DNA of 64,000 nt, taken from contig NZ_QNHG01000002.1 of NCBI RefSeq assembly GCF_003290025.1, positions 834,417 to 898,416 of the forward strand, read 5' to 3'. The notes beneath the pieces are model-generated. The model did no database searches, had not been told where the DNA came from, and saw only the letters and a program-made list of their open reading frames with translations. Shown in pieces: positions 51,035-59,292 of the stretch; the first letter of the stretch is position 1, and the number at the start of each line of letters is the position of its first letter. A program made the position numbers and the translations under genes. Source of the DNA: Pseudogemmobacter bohemicus (GTDB taxonomy: Bacteria; Pseudomonadota; Alphaproteobacteria; Rhodobacterales; Rhodobacteraceae).

Positions 51035-53493
51035 GGCTGCATCTCCGTGAAGGTGATACCGGCGGGGGCAAGCGACAGCAGCCCCGCCTCGCGGATCCGG
51101 CCCTGGGGGGTGACCTCTGGCGCGGCGGGGATCAGCCGACCCTGGGCATCGGGCACAAGGCCGGGCGCGGCAAGGCCGGTCAGCCGCAGCGCGAGGACGC
51201 CGGGCACCGCCTGCGCCTCGGCCAGCAGCGCCGAGATATGCAGCCCCTGGCCAAAGCCCATCCGCGCCCGGCTGAAACGGTCGCTCAGGCGCTGGCGGAT
51301 TGCGGTTTCGACCTCGCTGCGCAGCGCATCCGGCTCGCAGGCCAGCGCGAAACCGGCAGAGACGGCGCTGTCGGTAAAGCCCAGGATGCGGAGATGCAGG
51401 CCGGGCGGGGCGGCGGCCAGGATTGCCTCATGCAGCGCGCCCGGCAGGGCAGAGCCGGGCTGTGGCGGCGTAAGGCTGGTGGTTGCGATTGTCAGGCACA
51501 GGATGCGGCGCAGTCCGGCATAAAGCTCGCAGGCCATGGCCTTGCCGATACCGCGAAAGCCTAGCGCAAAGGCCTCGGCGTCAGTAAGCGAGACCACCCG
51601 GTCCAGCGCCCGCACCGCTGCCGGCGCCGCGTGGCGCATCGCCTCGATCCCCTCGGCATCGCTGCCGCCCTCGGCCGCCATCGGATTGGTGACCGCGCGC
51701 AGCCCCGGGCGCGGCGAAAGCAGCATGGTCAGCGTGCCGGATTTCAGATTGCCATGGGCGCCGCCGCCTTTCAGCGCAATCGCCGTGACATTGCCATCGC
51801 CCGAGGCGAGGATGCCGGCGGTTTGCGCCACCGATTGGCCGCCCCGCGCCGGGCGGAGCGTATAGGCCTGGCTTTCCGGCCCCTCACCCCAGAGGCTGTC
51901 GACCGGATGATACAGCCGCCCGCTGACCCTCAGTTCCAGCGCCGGCGCATAGCCGCGCGGTCCGGGCGCTGCAATATGGGCCAAAGGCGCGCGCGGCAGG
52001 GCAAAGCTTTGCAGCCGCCGCGACGGATCGCCCGAGCCGATCACCTCGATCCCTTGCGGCGCGGATTCACCCTGGACCGCGCCGCAGCAATTGCCGGCGA
52101 TCTCCAGCGTAGCGCTTTTCCAGCGCTCGGTTGCGTTCCCGGTGATGGTCAGCCGGGTCCGGTTGTTGTCGACCGGCTCGCATTTCTCGACCGTCACCAC
52201 CCGGGCCAGCGGTTTGCCGTCGGTGCCCAGCCCCTGGACGATCAGCCGGCGCCCGGGTGGCAGATCGACGGCGCTGGCCAGCACCAGGCGGCGCGAGACA
52301 AATCCCATGGGTACGTCTTCGGGCAGTTGCAGCACCGCGCCGCGCGCTGTTTCCAGGCCGATCACCACCGCCCGCGCCTCGGCGCTATGCGCGGTGAGAT
52401 TTGCGTCCGCGACACTGATGCGGGTCACCTTTGCGGCAAGGCCAAAGCCGGTCACCCCGGTTTCGACCGTCCGGGTGATCCGCGCCGCGCGAGCATCCGC
52501 CCCGGCGCTGCGGGTGAAAAGCGCCACCCGGCCCGGCGCGGCCTCGCCGTAAACCGCATCAAGATCCAGCTCCGCCGCCGTGTCGGAGACCGACAGAAAG
52601 GCCGGCTCGGTCCAGGGACCAAGATTGAGCTGACCCGGATCGACCTGCAGATCTCTCAGGATCCCGAGGATGGTCTGGCGCAGGCTGGGGGCGGTGGCCC
52701 CGAAGACCTGGGCCCTTGCGCCCAGAACGATGACTGTCCCGGCGACATTTGGCAGCGTCGCCGCCGCTGCAATGCTGCCCCCGCCGGCAAGCGCCAGCCG
52801 GGTGCGCGGCGGGTCGGCCACCGGGTCCGGGGCGACCCCGGTGATCCGGAACCAGAGCCAGCCGGTTACCACCCGGACCAGCAGGCCGTCACCGGCCCTG
52901 GCATTGAAACTGCCGCCTTCGACGGTGATCCCGGTGCTTGCCATGGTGATATCGGGCAGCGGGCTTTCGCGCCAGGGCAGCAGGCGGTTCCAGCCCGGCC
53001 GGGCGACCAGGTCGGTTTCGGTCTCGAAGATCACCGGCAGGGCGCCAGGTTCGGGCGTCGAGGCAATTTTGCTGCCTTTGGGCACCAGCACCTCTTCGGG
53101 CGCACCGGCAAGGTCATCAAGCTGGAAGGCCAGCACAGTCCCGGCCGAGATCGCCGGTTTCGGGCGGTAGCCGACCAGCCCGGTCAGCGAGGCCAGAGCC
53201 TCCGGGTCCTGGCTCAGCCCCAGGGTGCCATCGGCGTAAAGCTGGCCGATCACCCCGCCCAGAACATGGGTTGCCGCCGCCGCCGCGTCGATCAGCGCGA
53301 TGGCGGGGTCGCCAGGATCGCCGCGCATCAGCCCGGCCAGCGGGCGCTTTCCAAAACCTTCGGCGCGGGTGATGCGGTCCAGCATCCGCTCGCGCAGGTC
53401 GGAATGGCGAAAGGCCAGCGCATCGCCGGGCAAGGCGCCTGCACCGGTATCCCTGCAGTGACAGCCGCCGCCACAACCGCAATCCACAGTCAT
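51031..53493 (-). CDS. eCIS baseplate J-like wedge protein 2
   Basis: An 820-residue putative baseplate assembly protein (gpJ/Afp11-12-like). The N-terminus is Cys/His-rich (CGCGGGCHCRDTG), which could bind a metal or form disulfides. Later parts show the family pattern SLTGLVGYRPKPAISAGTVL and LVPKGSKIAS and a C-terminal J-domain (ALRLTGLAAPGLVPDAQGRL). Two paralogous J-type proteins in tandem are common in eCIS loci; this is the downstream one. Overlaps both neighbours. Confidence 0.8.
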   Translation of the reverse strand: MTVDCGCGGGCHCRDTGAGALPGDALAFRHSDLRERMLDRITRAEGFGKRPLAGLMRGDPGDPAIALIDAAAAATHVLGGVIGQLYADGTLGLSQDPEALASLTGLVGYRPKPAISAGTVLAFQLDDLAGAPEEVLVPKGSKIASTPEPGALPVIFETETDLVARPGWNRLLPWRESPLPDITMASTGITVEGGSFNARAGDGLLVRVVTGWLWFRITGVAPDPVADPPRTRLALAGGGSIAAAATLPNVAGTVIVLGARAQVFGATAPSLRQTILGILRDLQVDPGQLNLGPWTEPAFLSVSDTAAELDLDAVYGEAAPGRVALFTRSAGADARAARITRTVETGVTGFGLAAKVTRISVADANLTAHSAEARAVVIGLETARGAVLQLPEDVPMGFVSRRLVLASAVDLPPGRRLIVQGLGTDGKPLARVVTVEKCEPVDNNRTRLTITGNATERWKSATLEIAGNCCGAVQGESAPQGIEVIGSGDPSRRLQSFALPRAPLAHIAAPGPRGYAPALELRVSGRLYHPVDSLWGEGPESQAYTLRPARGGQSVAQTAGILASGDGNVTAIALKGGGAHGNLKSGTLTMLLSPRPGLRAVTNPMAAEGGSDAEGIEAMRHAAPAAVRALDRVVSLTDAEAFALGFRGIGKAMACELYAGLRRILCLTIATTSLTPPQPGSALPGALHEAILAAAPPGLHLRILGFTDSAVSAGFALACEPDALRSEVETAIRQRLSDRFSRARMGFGQGLHISALLAEAQAVPGVLALRLTGLAAPGLVPDAQGRLIPAAPEVTPQGRIREAGLLSLAPAGITFTEMQP

Positions 53494-55970
53494 CGCCCGC
53501 CTCCCATCATCAGGGTCAGCCGTCCACGTTCGGGGAAGTTCGGATCATCGGCCAGTTCCAGGATGCCGGTGCCGCCCGGACGGATCACGCCGGCGGCAAT
53601 CTCGCCATCCGGGGCGCGGCCAAAGCGCTGGAAGGTGAGGGGCACCACGCTTTGCACGCCGGGCACCGCCAGCACGGCAGCGATCAGGCGCGACAGGTAA
53701 AGCACGGATCCGAAGGTGAAATTATCGGGATGGAAAAAGCCCGGCGCTCCGTCTGCCGGCCCGAACGGGCTGAGGCTGCGGCGCACCGCGCGCGCCACTG
53801 CGCTGCGCAGATGGCCGGGGGCGGCGCAGATCGTCAACGCGATATCAAGCGGGATGGTTCTGGCGTTGCGGATCGCCACATCGAACCCGGCAAGGCGGAA
53901 ATGGTCGAGATGCACCAGCAGGGCATCGCGGAACCCGGCATCGACCGCCAGCCCGCCCTCGCGGTCGATATGGATCAGCATGGTCTGCCAGGCGCCCGTC
54001 CAGCGCGGCACTGCGACGGCATTGGCGACTCCGGGGAAACGCATCGCGGCTGCGGCATAATCGGCGGCGCTGACGGCGCGCTCCTGGCGGCGGAAGGCCT
54101 CGGGCGCGGCGATGCGGATCTGCGCGAGGCTCTCCGGCCCGGCCCCGCCTTGTGCGGGCAGCGGGTTCCAGATGCGGGCGATCCCGAGGCTGCTGTCGCG
54201 CACCACCGCGCGGCCAAGCGCGCCCGGCCCGATCATCCCGGCCCGGCCCAGTCCAAACCGCCCGGCTGGGGAAAAGCGCAGGCCGGTGCCGGGGCGCAGG
54301 CCCAGAACCCCATCGCCAAACCGGATCTGCGGCAGGCCGGCAGGGGTCTCTTCCAGCACGAAATCGCGATCATATGGGCCCGAGGCCAGCAGGTCGTCGC
54401 GCGCCTGCCAGGAGGTGAAGCCGTCATCAAGGCTCAGCTGTGCCACGCAAAGCGCGGGGTCCGACGGGATCAGCCCGGCCGCGCTTTCGCTGTTGTCCTC
54501 TGGCAGGCAGCGCGCCACCGGCCCGGGCACATTGCGCAGAACCGGCCGCCAGGGCAGCCCGTCGGGCGGCGAGGGAGGGTCGGGGCGGGGCGACAGCCCG
54601 GCCCCCGTCACTGCCGGCCCCAGCATCGCCGGCGGCGGCAGGCTTTGGCCATGGTCTGCGGCGGTGACATTGCCCAGCACCAGGGCGCAGGTCAGCCGCA
54701 GATCCGGGCCGGAGACCTGGGCGATATCGGCCTCGATCACCAGGTCAAAGGGCAGGGCATCGGCCTCGGACCAGGTGACCTGCACAAGGTTGGTGCCAGC
54801 CGGGGCCAGCGGGTCGGATACCGCGCTTACCGCAGTCAGCCGCACCGCATGGCGCAGCGCCGGATCGGCGTCGGCGGCAGCACCGGTATCGGGCGCGCGG
54901 GTCTGGACCAGTACGAGGTCATCGCCCGGCTTTAGCCCCCCCTGGCCACCGCTGCCATCCACCAGCGTCGCCGAGACCGCGCCACGCGGCAGCATGCAGA
55001 GCCCATCGGACCAGGTGTGAAAGCGGATCTCATTGCGCCAGGACCAGAGCTTTAGCGCGCGCATCGTCTCGAACACGGTGAGATCGCCGGTGACGGCGAT
55101 CCGGGCATATTCTTCGGGGGAGCAGAGCGGTCCCTCGCCGCTTCCCGCCAGCAGGGGTGTGCTGCGCGGCAAGAGCGCGCCCTCGGCCAGAGGCGAGACC
55201 GGGCGATACTCGACCGCGATGAAGGTCACTGCGCTGGCCCCTTCGCCGGGCTGGTAATCGAGGAGGCGGGCATGGGCGACCATGGCGGCGCGGGTGCGGG
55301 CGCTGTCGGGCAGGGCTTCGGTCCCGATCCAGTCGGCGCTGTAGCTTTGCTGGTCGAAACGCGAGGCCAGGGCTTCGATCAGCGTCACCGTCAGATCGGC
55401 GGGATCATCCTCGCGGAAACCGGGCACCAGCACCGCCATCCGGTCCAGCATCAGCCGGCGCAGGCTGGCCCAGTCGCGCGCCATCAGATCGAAGGGCACC
55501 TCTGCGCCGGTATTGCGCGGCAAAGGCGGCTCTTCCGCACAGTCGAAATCCGAGGGGCAGTCGATCTTGAAGGTGAAATCCACCGCCGCAAGGCGCGGGT
55601 CGATGAAGCCGGGCACTCCGTTTCCGCCACTGGCCACCAGTTCCAGCCGATAGGTCGAGAAATCGGTCAGGCCGGGGACAAAGATCACCCGATACTGGCT
55701 GACCTCATCCGGCCCGGGTTCTGCAATCACATCGGCAATGGCGGGCGCCGGATAACGCACCCCGCCGGTGACGCGGATATTCGCCTTTGTCAGCGCGGCG
55801 GCAGGCAAAGGCAGCGGGCGCACCAGATGGATGTCGATCTCGGTTGGCAGCGAGACCGGATTGCCCTGCCGCAGCTCGATATAGTCGATGCCCGACAGCC
55901 CGGCCGGCCCACCGATCTGCAGTGCCGCGCGCCGGCCCGGGTCGCAGCAGTCATAGCGCGCGCCGGTCAT
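53490..55970 (-). CDS. eCIS baseplate J-like wedge protein 1
   Basis: An 826-residue putative baseplate assembly protein (Afp11-like). An N-terminal beta-sandwich domain (about 1-150) precedes the typical entry RDWASLRRLMLDRMAVLVPG with DLTVTLIEALASRFDQQSYS; then the J core with IRFGDGVLGLRPGTGL and VSAADYAAAAMRFPGVANAV. It would form the wedge linking hub and sheath. Stop overlaps the second J-like gene by 4 bp; start overlaps the gp25-like gene. Confidence 0.85.
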   Translation of the reverse strand: MTGARYDCCDPGRRAALQIGGPAGLSGIDYIELRQGNPVSLPTEIDIHLVRPLPLPAAALTKANIRVTGGVRYPAPAIADVIAEPGPDEVSQYRVIFVPGLTDFSTYRLELVASGGNGVPGFIDPRLAAVDFTFKIDCPSDFDCAEEPPLPRNTGAEVPFDLMARDWASLRRLMLDRMAVLVPGFREDDPADLTVTLIEALASRFDQQSYSADWIGTEALPDSARTRAAMVAHARLLDYQPGEGASAVTFIAVEYRPVSPLAEGALLPRSTPLLAGSGEGPLCSPEEYARIAVTGDLTVFETMRALKLWSWRNEIRFHTWSDGLCMLPRGAVSATLVDGSGGQGGLKPGDDLVLVQTRAPDTGAAADADPALRHAVRLTAVSAVSDPLAPAGTNLVQVTWSEADALPFDLVIEADIAQVSGPDLRLTCALVLGNVTAADHGQSLPPPAMLGPAVTGAGLSPRPDPPSPPDGLPWRPVLRNVPGPVARCLPEDNSESAAGLIPSDPALCVAQLSLDDGFTSWQARDDLLASGPYDRDFVLEETPAGLPQIRFGDGVLGLRPGTGLRFSPAGRFGLGRAGMIGPGALGRAVVRDSSLGIARIWNPLPAQGGAGPESLAQIRIAAPEAFRRQERAVSAADYAAAAMRFPGVANAVAVPRWTGAWQTMLIHIDREGGLAVDAGFRDALLVHLDHFRLAGFDVAIRNARTIPLDIALTICAAPGHLRSAVARAVRRSLSPFGPADGAPGFFHPDNFTFGSVLYLSRLIAAVLAVPGVQSVVPLTFQRFGRAPDGEIAAGVIRPGGTGILELADDPNFPERGRLTLMMGGGR

Positions 55971-56335
55971 GTCAGTTCCTTCCTCAGAACGGTGGTGCCT
56001 GCCTCGCGGGTCGAGAGCACCTCATAGCTGACGGAAATCTCCAGCAATGCCTCATCGGCAGTGACGCCGAGGTCAAGCAGGTCAAGCACATGGCCCAGAT
56101 GCTGCATGATCGCAGCCTGAAGCGCAGCCTCAAGCGCGATGGCCTGCGGGCCGCCGGTCGGGCCGAATACCATCTGCCGCACCGGGGTGCCGAAATCGGG
56201 GCGCATCACGCGCTCAAGCGGCATGGTGAAGATCACCAGCTCCAGCATCTGGCGGACATGCGCGGCCGAGCCATAAGCGACCGAGGCGCTTTGTCCGAGC
56301 GGGGTGACCGACCAGGGAAAGGCAAGCCGGCTCAT
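55967..56335 (-). CDS. GPW/gp25 family baseplate wedge protein
   Basis: A 122-residue protein. Start 56335 (MSRLAFPWSVTPLG) overlaps the PAAR-like stop (ATGA); upstream residues in this frame belong to that overlap. Pattern VRQMLELVIFTMPLERVMRP and FGTPVRQMVFGPT is the classical gp25 lysozyme-like wedge signature (I/L-x-x-x-L-x-T-x-x-G-E-R-x-x-x-P-x-F-G). It nucleates the sheath and binds the J-like proteins. The usual GE of GERVM is PLERVM here. Confidence 0.9.
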   Translation of the reverse strand: MSRLAFPWSVTPLGQSASVAYGSAAHVRQMLELVIFTMPLERVMRPDFGTPVRQMVFGPTGGPQAIALEAALQAAIMQHLGHVLDLLDLGVTADEALLEISVSYEVLSTREAGTTVLRKELT

Positions 56336-56667
56336 GTCGCGATCACCCTTGTCTGCGACGAGATCACCGAGGGCGGCCCGCCCGGGATCTGCTCGGCCGA
56401 AAGGCACAGCCCGACCGCCGGGTTGATCAGCACCGGCTGGCCGCCGGCAGTCACGCGGGTGGCGCCGATGATCCAGCGCGTCGAGACGCAGGGCTGCGGC
56501 TTGCCGGGTGGCAGGGTAAAGACGCAGCCGGCAATCGGTGCGGCATCGGTGACCACCGCGACCGGCATCCCCGAGACCTGCACCCTGGGATTAGCCGCGA
56601 TGATGTTCAGCGAGCCGCCATGCGGGCAGATGGCAACCGCGCCTGCGTGAAGAACCGGTCCTGGCAT
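56332..56667 (-). CDS. PAAR-like spike tip protein
   Basis: A 111-residue protein resembling DUF4280/PAAR-like tips: HAGAVAICPHGGSLNII, VVTDAAPIAGCVFTLPPGK and GATRVTAGGQPVLINPAVGL. Cys and His residues could coordinate a metal at the apex. It would cap the gp5/VgrG-like spike encoded just upstream in the operon and pierce the target membrane. Confidence 0.85.
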   Translation of the reverse strand: MPGPVLHAGAVAICPHGGSLNIIAANPRVQVSGMPVAVVTDAAPIAGCVFTLPPGKPQPCVSTRWIIGATRVTAGGQPVLINPAVGLCLSAEQIPGGPPSVISSQTRVIAT

Positions 56668-56682
56668 GGCATCCTCCGTCTT

Positions 56683-57201
56683 TCAGGTCACGACAAGCGC
56701 GCCGCCATTGATGATCACCGAAGGCCCCGACATCTGGATCGAGGCGCCCTGGCCGTTCGAGATGGTGATGCCCTGGGCACCGATGGTCAGCATGGCGCCG
56801 GCGGGCGTGCGGATCTGCACCTGGCTTGCGGGCAGGTCGGACAGGGTCACGCTGACCCCGGTGGTGGTCTGCAGATGCAGGTTCGGGGTGACCGGGGTGG
56901 CCCCGATCAGGGCCGAAGTCGGGAAACCGCCGATATCGGACCAGAAGCCACCGCTCCAGATCGGGCAATTCGGGTCGCCGGCTTCGAATTCGACCCAGAC
57001 CGCATCGCCGATGGCGGGCATGGCGACGAGCGAGGCGCCGCCCTTTCCGGCGCGGGGGAAACAGGGCAGCACCCAGGTCGAGATGAAGAGCCCGTATTGC
57101 TCGGACAGCTGAACCTGGAGGCGGCCCTGGAATTGCGGGTCCTGGTTGTTCAGCACCGTCGCGCGGTATTTGCCGTAATGGCGCGGACCTGACTGGCTCA
57201 T
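56683..57201 (-). CDS. gpV/gp45-like spike protein (OB-fold and beta-helix)
   Basis: A 172-residue phage baseplate assembly protein V-type spike. An OB-fold like N-terminus (HYGKYRATVLNNQDPQFQGR and WVLPCFPRAG, then GDAVWVEFEAGDPNCPIWSG) precedes a C-terminal repetitive beta-helix (TLSDLPASQVQIRTPAGAML and ITISNGQGASIQM). The short length indicates a minimal spike without an effector domain. Overlaps the gpD-like hub gene by 4 bp. Confidence 0.88.
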   Translation of the reverse strand: MSQSGPRHYGKYRATVLNNQDPQFQGRLQVQLSEQYGLFISTWVLPCFPRAGKGGASLVAMPAIGDAVWVEFEAGDPNCPIWSGGFWSDIGGFPTSALIGATPVTPNLHLQTTTGVSVTLSDLPASQVQIRTPAGAMLTIGAQGITISNGQGASIQMSGPSVIINGGALVVT

Positions 57202-58316
57202 ACTGCGACCCTCCCCACCAGGCTGCCAAAACCGTCGCGCGACAGCTGGAAGGCTTGTTTCCAGCTGCCCCGCGAAAGCGTGTGGGTGACCGAGCGGCAG
57301 AACCAGACCCCGTCATGCGCCGCGCCGGCGCCGCGCACCCCCACCAGTTTGCGCGCAGACAAAGGCGCGCCGTAACGGGTCAGATCCATGCTGCCGGTCG
57401 CGGTCACCGGATCGGTGCCCCCCGCACCGCCCAGCAGCGTCTTGAGCACATCCGGGAGTTTCAGCCGGTCGGTCCCCATCATCCGCGTCCGGTTCGGCAG
57501 CATCGGGCGGCGCGACAGCGGCGGTTTCAGGATCCCCACATCCGGCACCGGCACCGGCACCGAGAAATTCGCGACCTTCACGAAACCGATCGGCAGCACG
57601 GCGGCATTCCCGTCGGCGGAAAAGCTCATGGAGTCGATATTCGAGGCCTGGTCCATGTCGATGGTCAGCGCGGGCTGCATCATCCCCACCCTGACCGGCG
57701 GTCCCCAATAGGCGGTGTTCATGCCGGGTGTCGGGCCGCAGGTGACATACCAGTCATAACCGGCATCTTTGGCCAGTTTCTCGGCATATTCGTAATCGGT
57801 GCCCTGCTGATGCGGATAGCTGTCGGTGGGGGAGGACGCCGAGGAGAACGGGTCCGGGATCGTCACCGGCATCACACCCAGCGGCATGTATTTCGTCAGC
57901 ATCATCGCCACCTGGGCGAAGGGCGGCATCGCGGGAAACGGCACCCCGGTCAGATCGACGATGTTCATATAGCCGCCCATATCCTCGCCGGTGAGCGTCA
58001 GCTTCCACTCCCCGGGTTTTGTCGAGGCGGTCATGTCCTGGCGGCGGATCGGCCCATCGGCCAGCACGACGGGCGTACCGCGCAGGGTGGCCACCAGCAT
58101 GGCGCGGGTCATCGGCTCGAAATAGCCCGAAGGCAGCAGGTCGGTCGCGATGGGCGAGGTTTTCGAGAAACTGAAACTCAGCTGAAAGCCCGAGCGCGCG
58201 CCGACGGCCTCGGTCACCGTGGCGGACTCGAAGGCCTGGGCCAGCACCGCCGGCACCGGCCTGACCGCCAGCGGTCCCATTTTCAAAGACAGGGTGACGG
58301 CACTAAGCGGAGCCAT
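57198..58316 (-). CDS. gpD-like baseplate hub protein
   Basis: A 372-residue late-control-D family hub, which joins the tube to the spike (with the gpV-like protein it makes the equivalent of VgrG). Features: FQLSFSFSKTSPIATDLLP, a LTGEDMGGYMNIVDLTGVPF segment and the C-terminal RGAGAAHDGVWFCRSVTHTL followed by GSWKQAFQLSRDGFG, typical of the family. It overlaps the preceding gene by 14 bp. Confidence 0.87.
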   Translation of the reverse strand: MAPLSAVTLSLKMGPLAVRPVPAVLAQAFESATVTEAVGARSGFQLSFSFSKTSPIATDLLPSGYFEPMTRAMLVATLRGTPVVLADGPIRRQDMTASTKPGEWKLTLTGEDMGGYMNIVDLTGVPFPAMPPFAQVAMMLTKYMPLGVMPVTIPDPFSSASSPTDSYPHQQGTDYEYAEKLAKDAGYDWYVTCGPTPGMNTAYWGPPVRVGMMQPALTIDMDQASNIDSMSFSADGNAAVLPIGFVKVANFSVPVPVPDVGILKPPLSRRPMLPNRTRMMGTDRLKLPDVLKTLLGGAGGTDPVTATGSMDLTRYGAPLSARKLVGVRGAGAAHDGVWFCRSVTHTLSRGSWKQAFQLSRDGFGSLVGRVAV

Positions 58317-58623
58317 TATCGGCCACCTCCAGCGGCAGGGGGATCGTCAGCAGGCGGCCCTCGGGGCCGGAAAGGCCGGCAGGGTCGGGCTCGCCTGCGG
58401 CATCGGCGATGCGCCACCAGAGCGCGGGGTCGCCGTAAGCGGCATAAGCGAGGGTATCGGGGCGCTCATCACCGCTGAGCCGCACCCGGTCGAGCGGCAC
58501 GAACCGCTCGGGTGCGGGCAGGATGCGGCGTGCCAGCGAATATTGCGGCGCACCATCCGGCCCGGTCCGGGTCAGCACGGCGAGATTGGCGTAGCGGCTG
58601 TTTTGCGGAAAAGGATTGTCCAT
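58303..58623 (-). CDS. Small LysM-like / tail protein X-type baseplate protein
   Basis: A 106-residue protein: SRYANLAVLTRTGPDG followed by YLARRILP-like strands and DTLAYAAYGDPALWWRIADA, which is the second half of a LysM-like fold as in phage tail protein X and eCIS Afp7/Pvc7-region proteins. Ends with the segment RLLTIPLPLEV. It probably lines the hub between tube protein and spike. Nine bases separate it from the tube-initiator gene. Confidence 0.8.
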   Translation of the reverse strand: MDNPFPQNSRYANLAVLTRTGPDGAPQYSLARRILPAPERFVPLDRVRLSGDERPDTLAYAAYGDPALWWRIADAAGEPDPAGLSGPEGRLLTIPLPLEVADNGSA

Positions 58624-58632
58624 CTCGCCCTC

Positions 58633-59289
58633 CTATGGTGCGCCCGAAAGCCCGAAGACCTGCAGCCCCGGCATGCGGCGCGTGGCCAGTTTCTCTTTGC
58701 GCCTGAGCGCCGCGAGGAAGAGCTCTGCCCCTTTTGAGCCAGGCGCCAGATCGTCGCTGCCCAGCACCCTCAGCCCCAGCGTGATGCGGGCCAGGATCGG
58801 GTTCAGCTGCTGGTCAAACGCCTCTTCGGTGACGGAAAACTCGGTCACCCGCACCGGAAGCGTGCGGTTCCTGCCCAGCACCAGCACCAGAAGCGGCGAG
58901 GGCAGCGGCAGGATTTCCAGCACCCCCTGGCCCGCCAGCGCGGCGGCGGCGGTGATATCGGCGGCTTTGGGGGTGATCATCATCTCAAGCTCTGCCAGGT
59001 CTGCACTGATCCCTTCCGCCACCGTCAGCGGGTTCTGCGCCGGTTTCTCCAGCCGGTCGGTGGCGTCGAGCACGACCTCAAGGCGCAGCGTTTCAACCGG
59101 AGGTCCGGTCAGGCGCAGCGCCTCGACCCGGTCGCCGCCTTCGGCCGCGGCGCTGCGAGGCGTCAGGCTGCGGGTCAGGGTCTCGGGGTTGTATTGAAAC
59201 GCGACCGTTCGCAAAACCGCGTTCCCGGCCGCATCCATCTCGATGAACCCGCCCTTCAACAGCTTTGGTGCGCCGGGGAAGCTGGTCAT
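58633..59289 (-). CDS. Contractile injection system tube-adaptor protein (CIS_tube, Afp7/Pvc7-like)
   Basis: A 218-residue protein with the CIS tube N-terminal signature: VAFQYNPETLTRSLTP near residues 29-44, then LRLEVVLDATDRLEKPAQNP and VLVLGRNRTLPVRVTEFSVT with EEAFDQQLNPILARITL. It joins the inner tube to the hub. Directly downstream of the giant DUF4157 gene with only 3 bp between. Confidence 0.88.
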   Translation of the reverse strand: MTSFPGAPKLLKGGFIEMDAAGNAVLRTVAFQYNPETLTRSLTPRSAAAEGGDRVEALRLTGPPVETLRLEVVLDATDRLEKPAQNPLTVAEGISADLAELEMMITPKAADITAAAALAGQGVLEILPLPSPLLVLVLGRNRTLPVRVTEFSVTEEAFDQQLNPILARITLGLRVLGSDDLAPGSKGAELFLAALRRKEKLATRRMPGLQVFGLSGAP

Positions 59290-59292
59290 GGC

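Noticed and set aside
49328-53700. Very long open frames on the plus strand (up to 731 codons) opposite the baseplate genes
   Set aside because: They are antisense shadows in GC-rich DNA: Arg/Gly/His/Gln-rich, no domains, no ribosome sites, while the minus strand encodes clear J-like and tail-I-like proteins with coupled starts.
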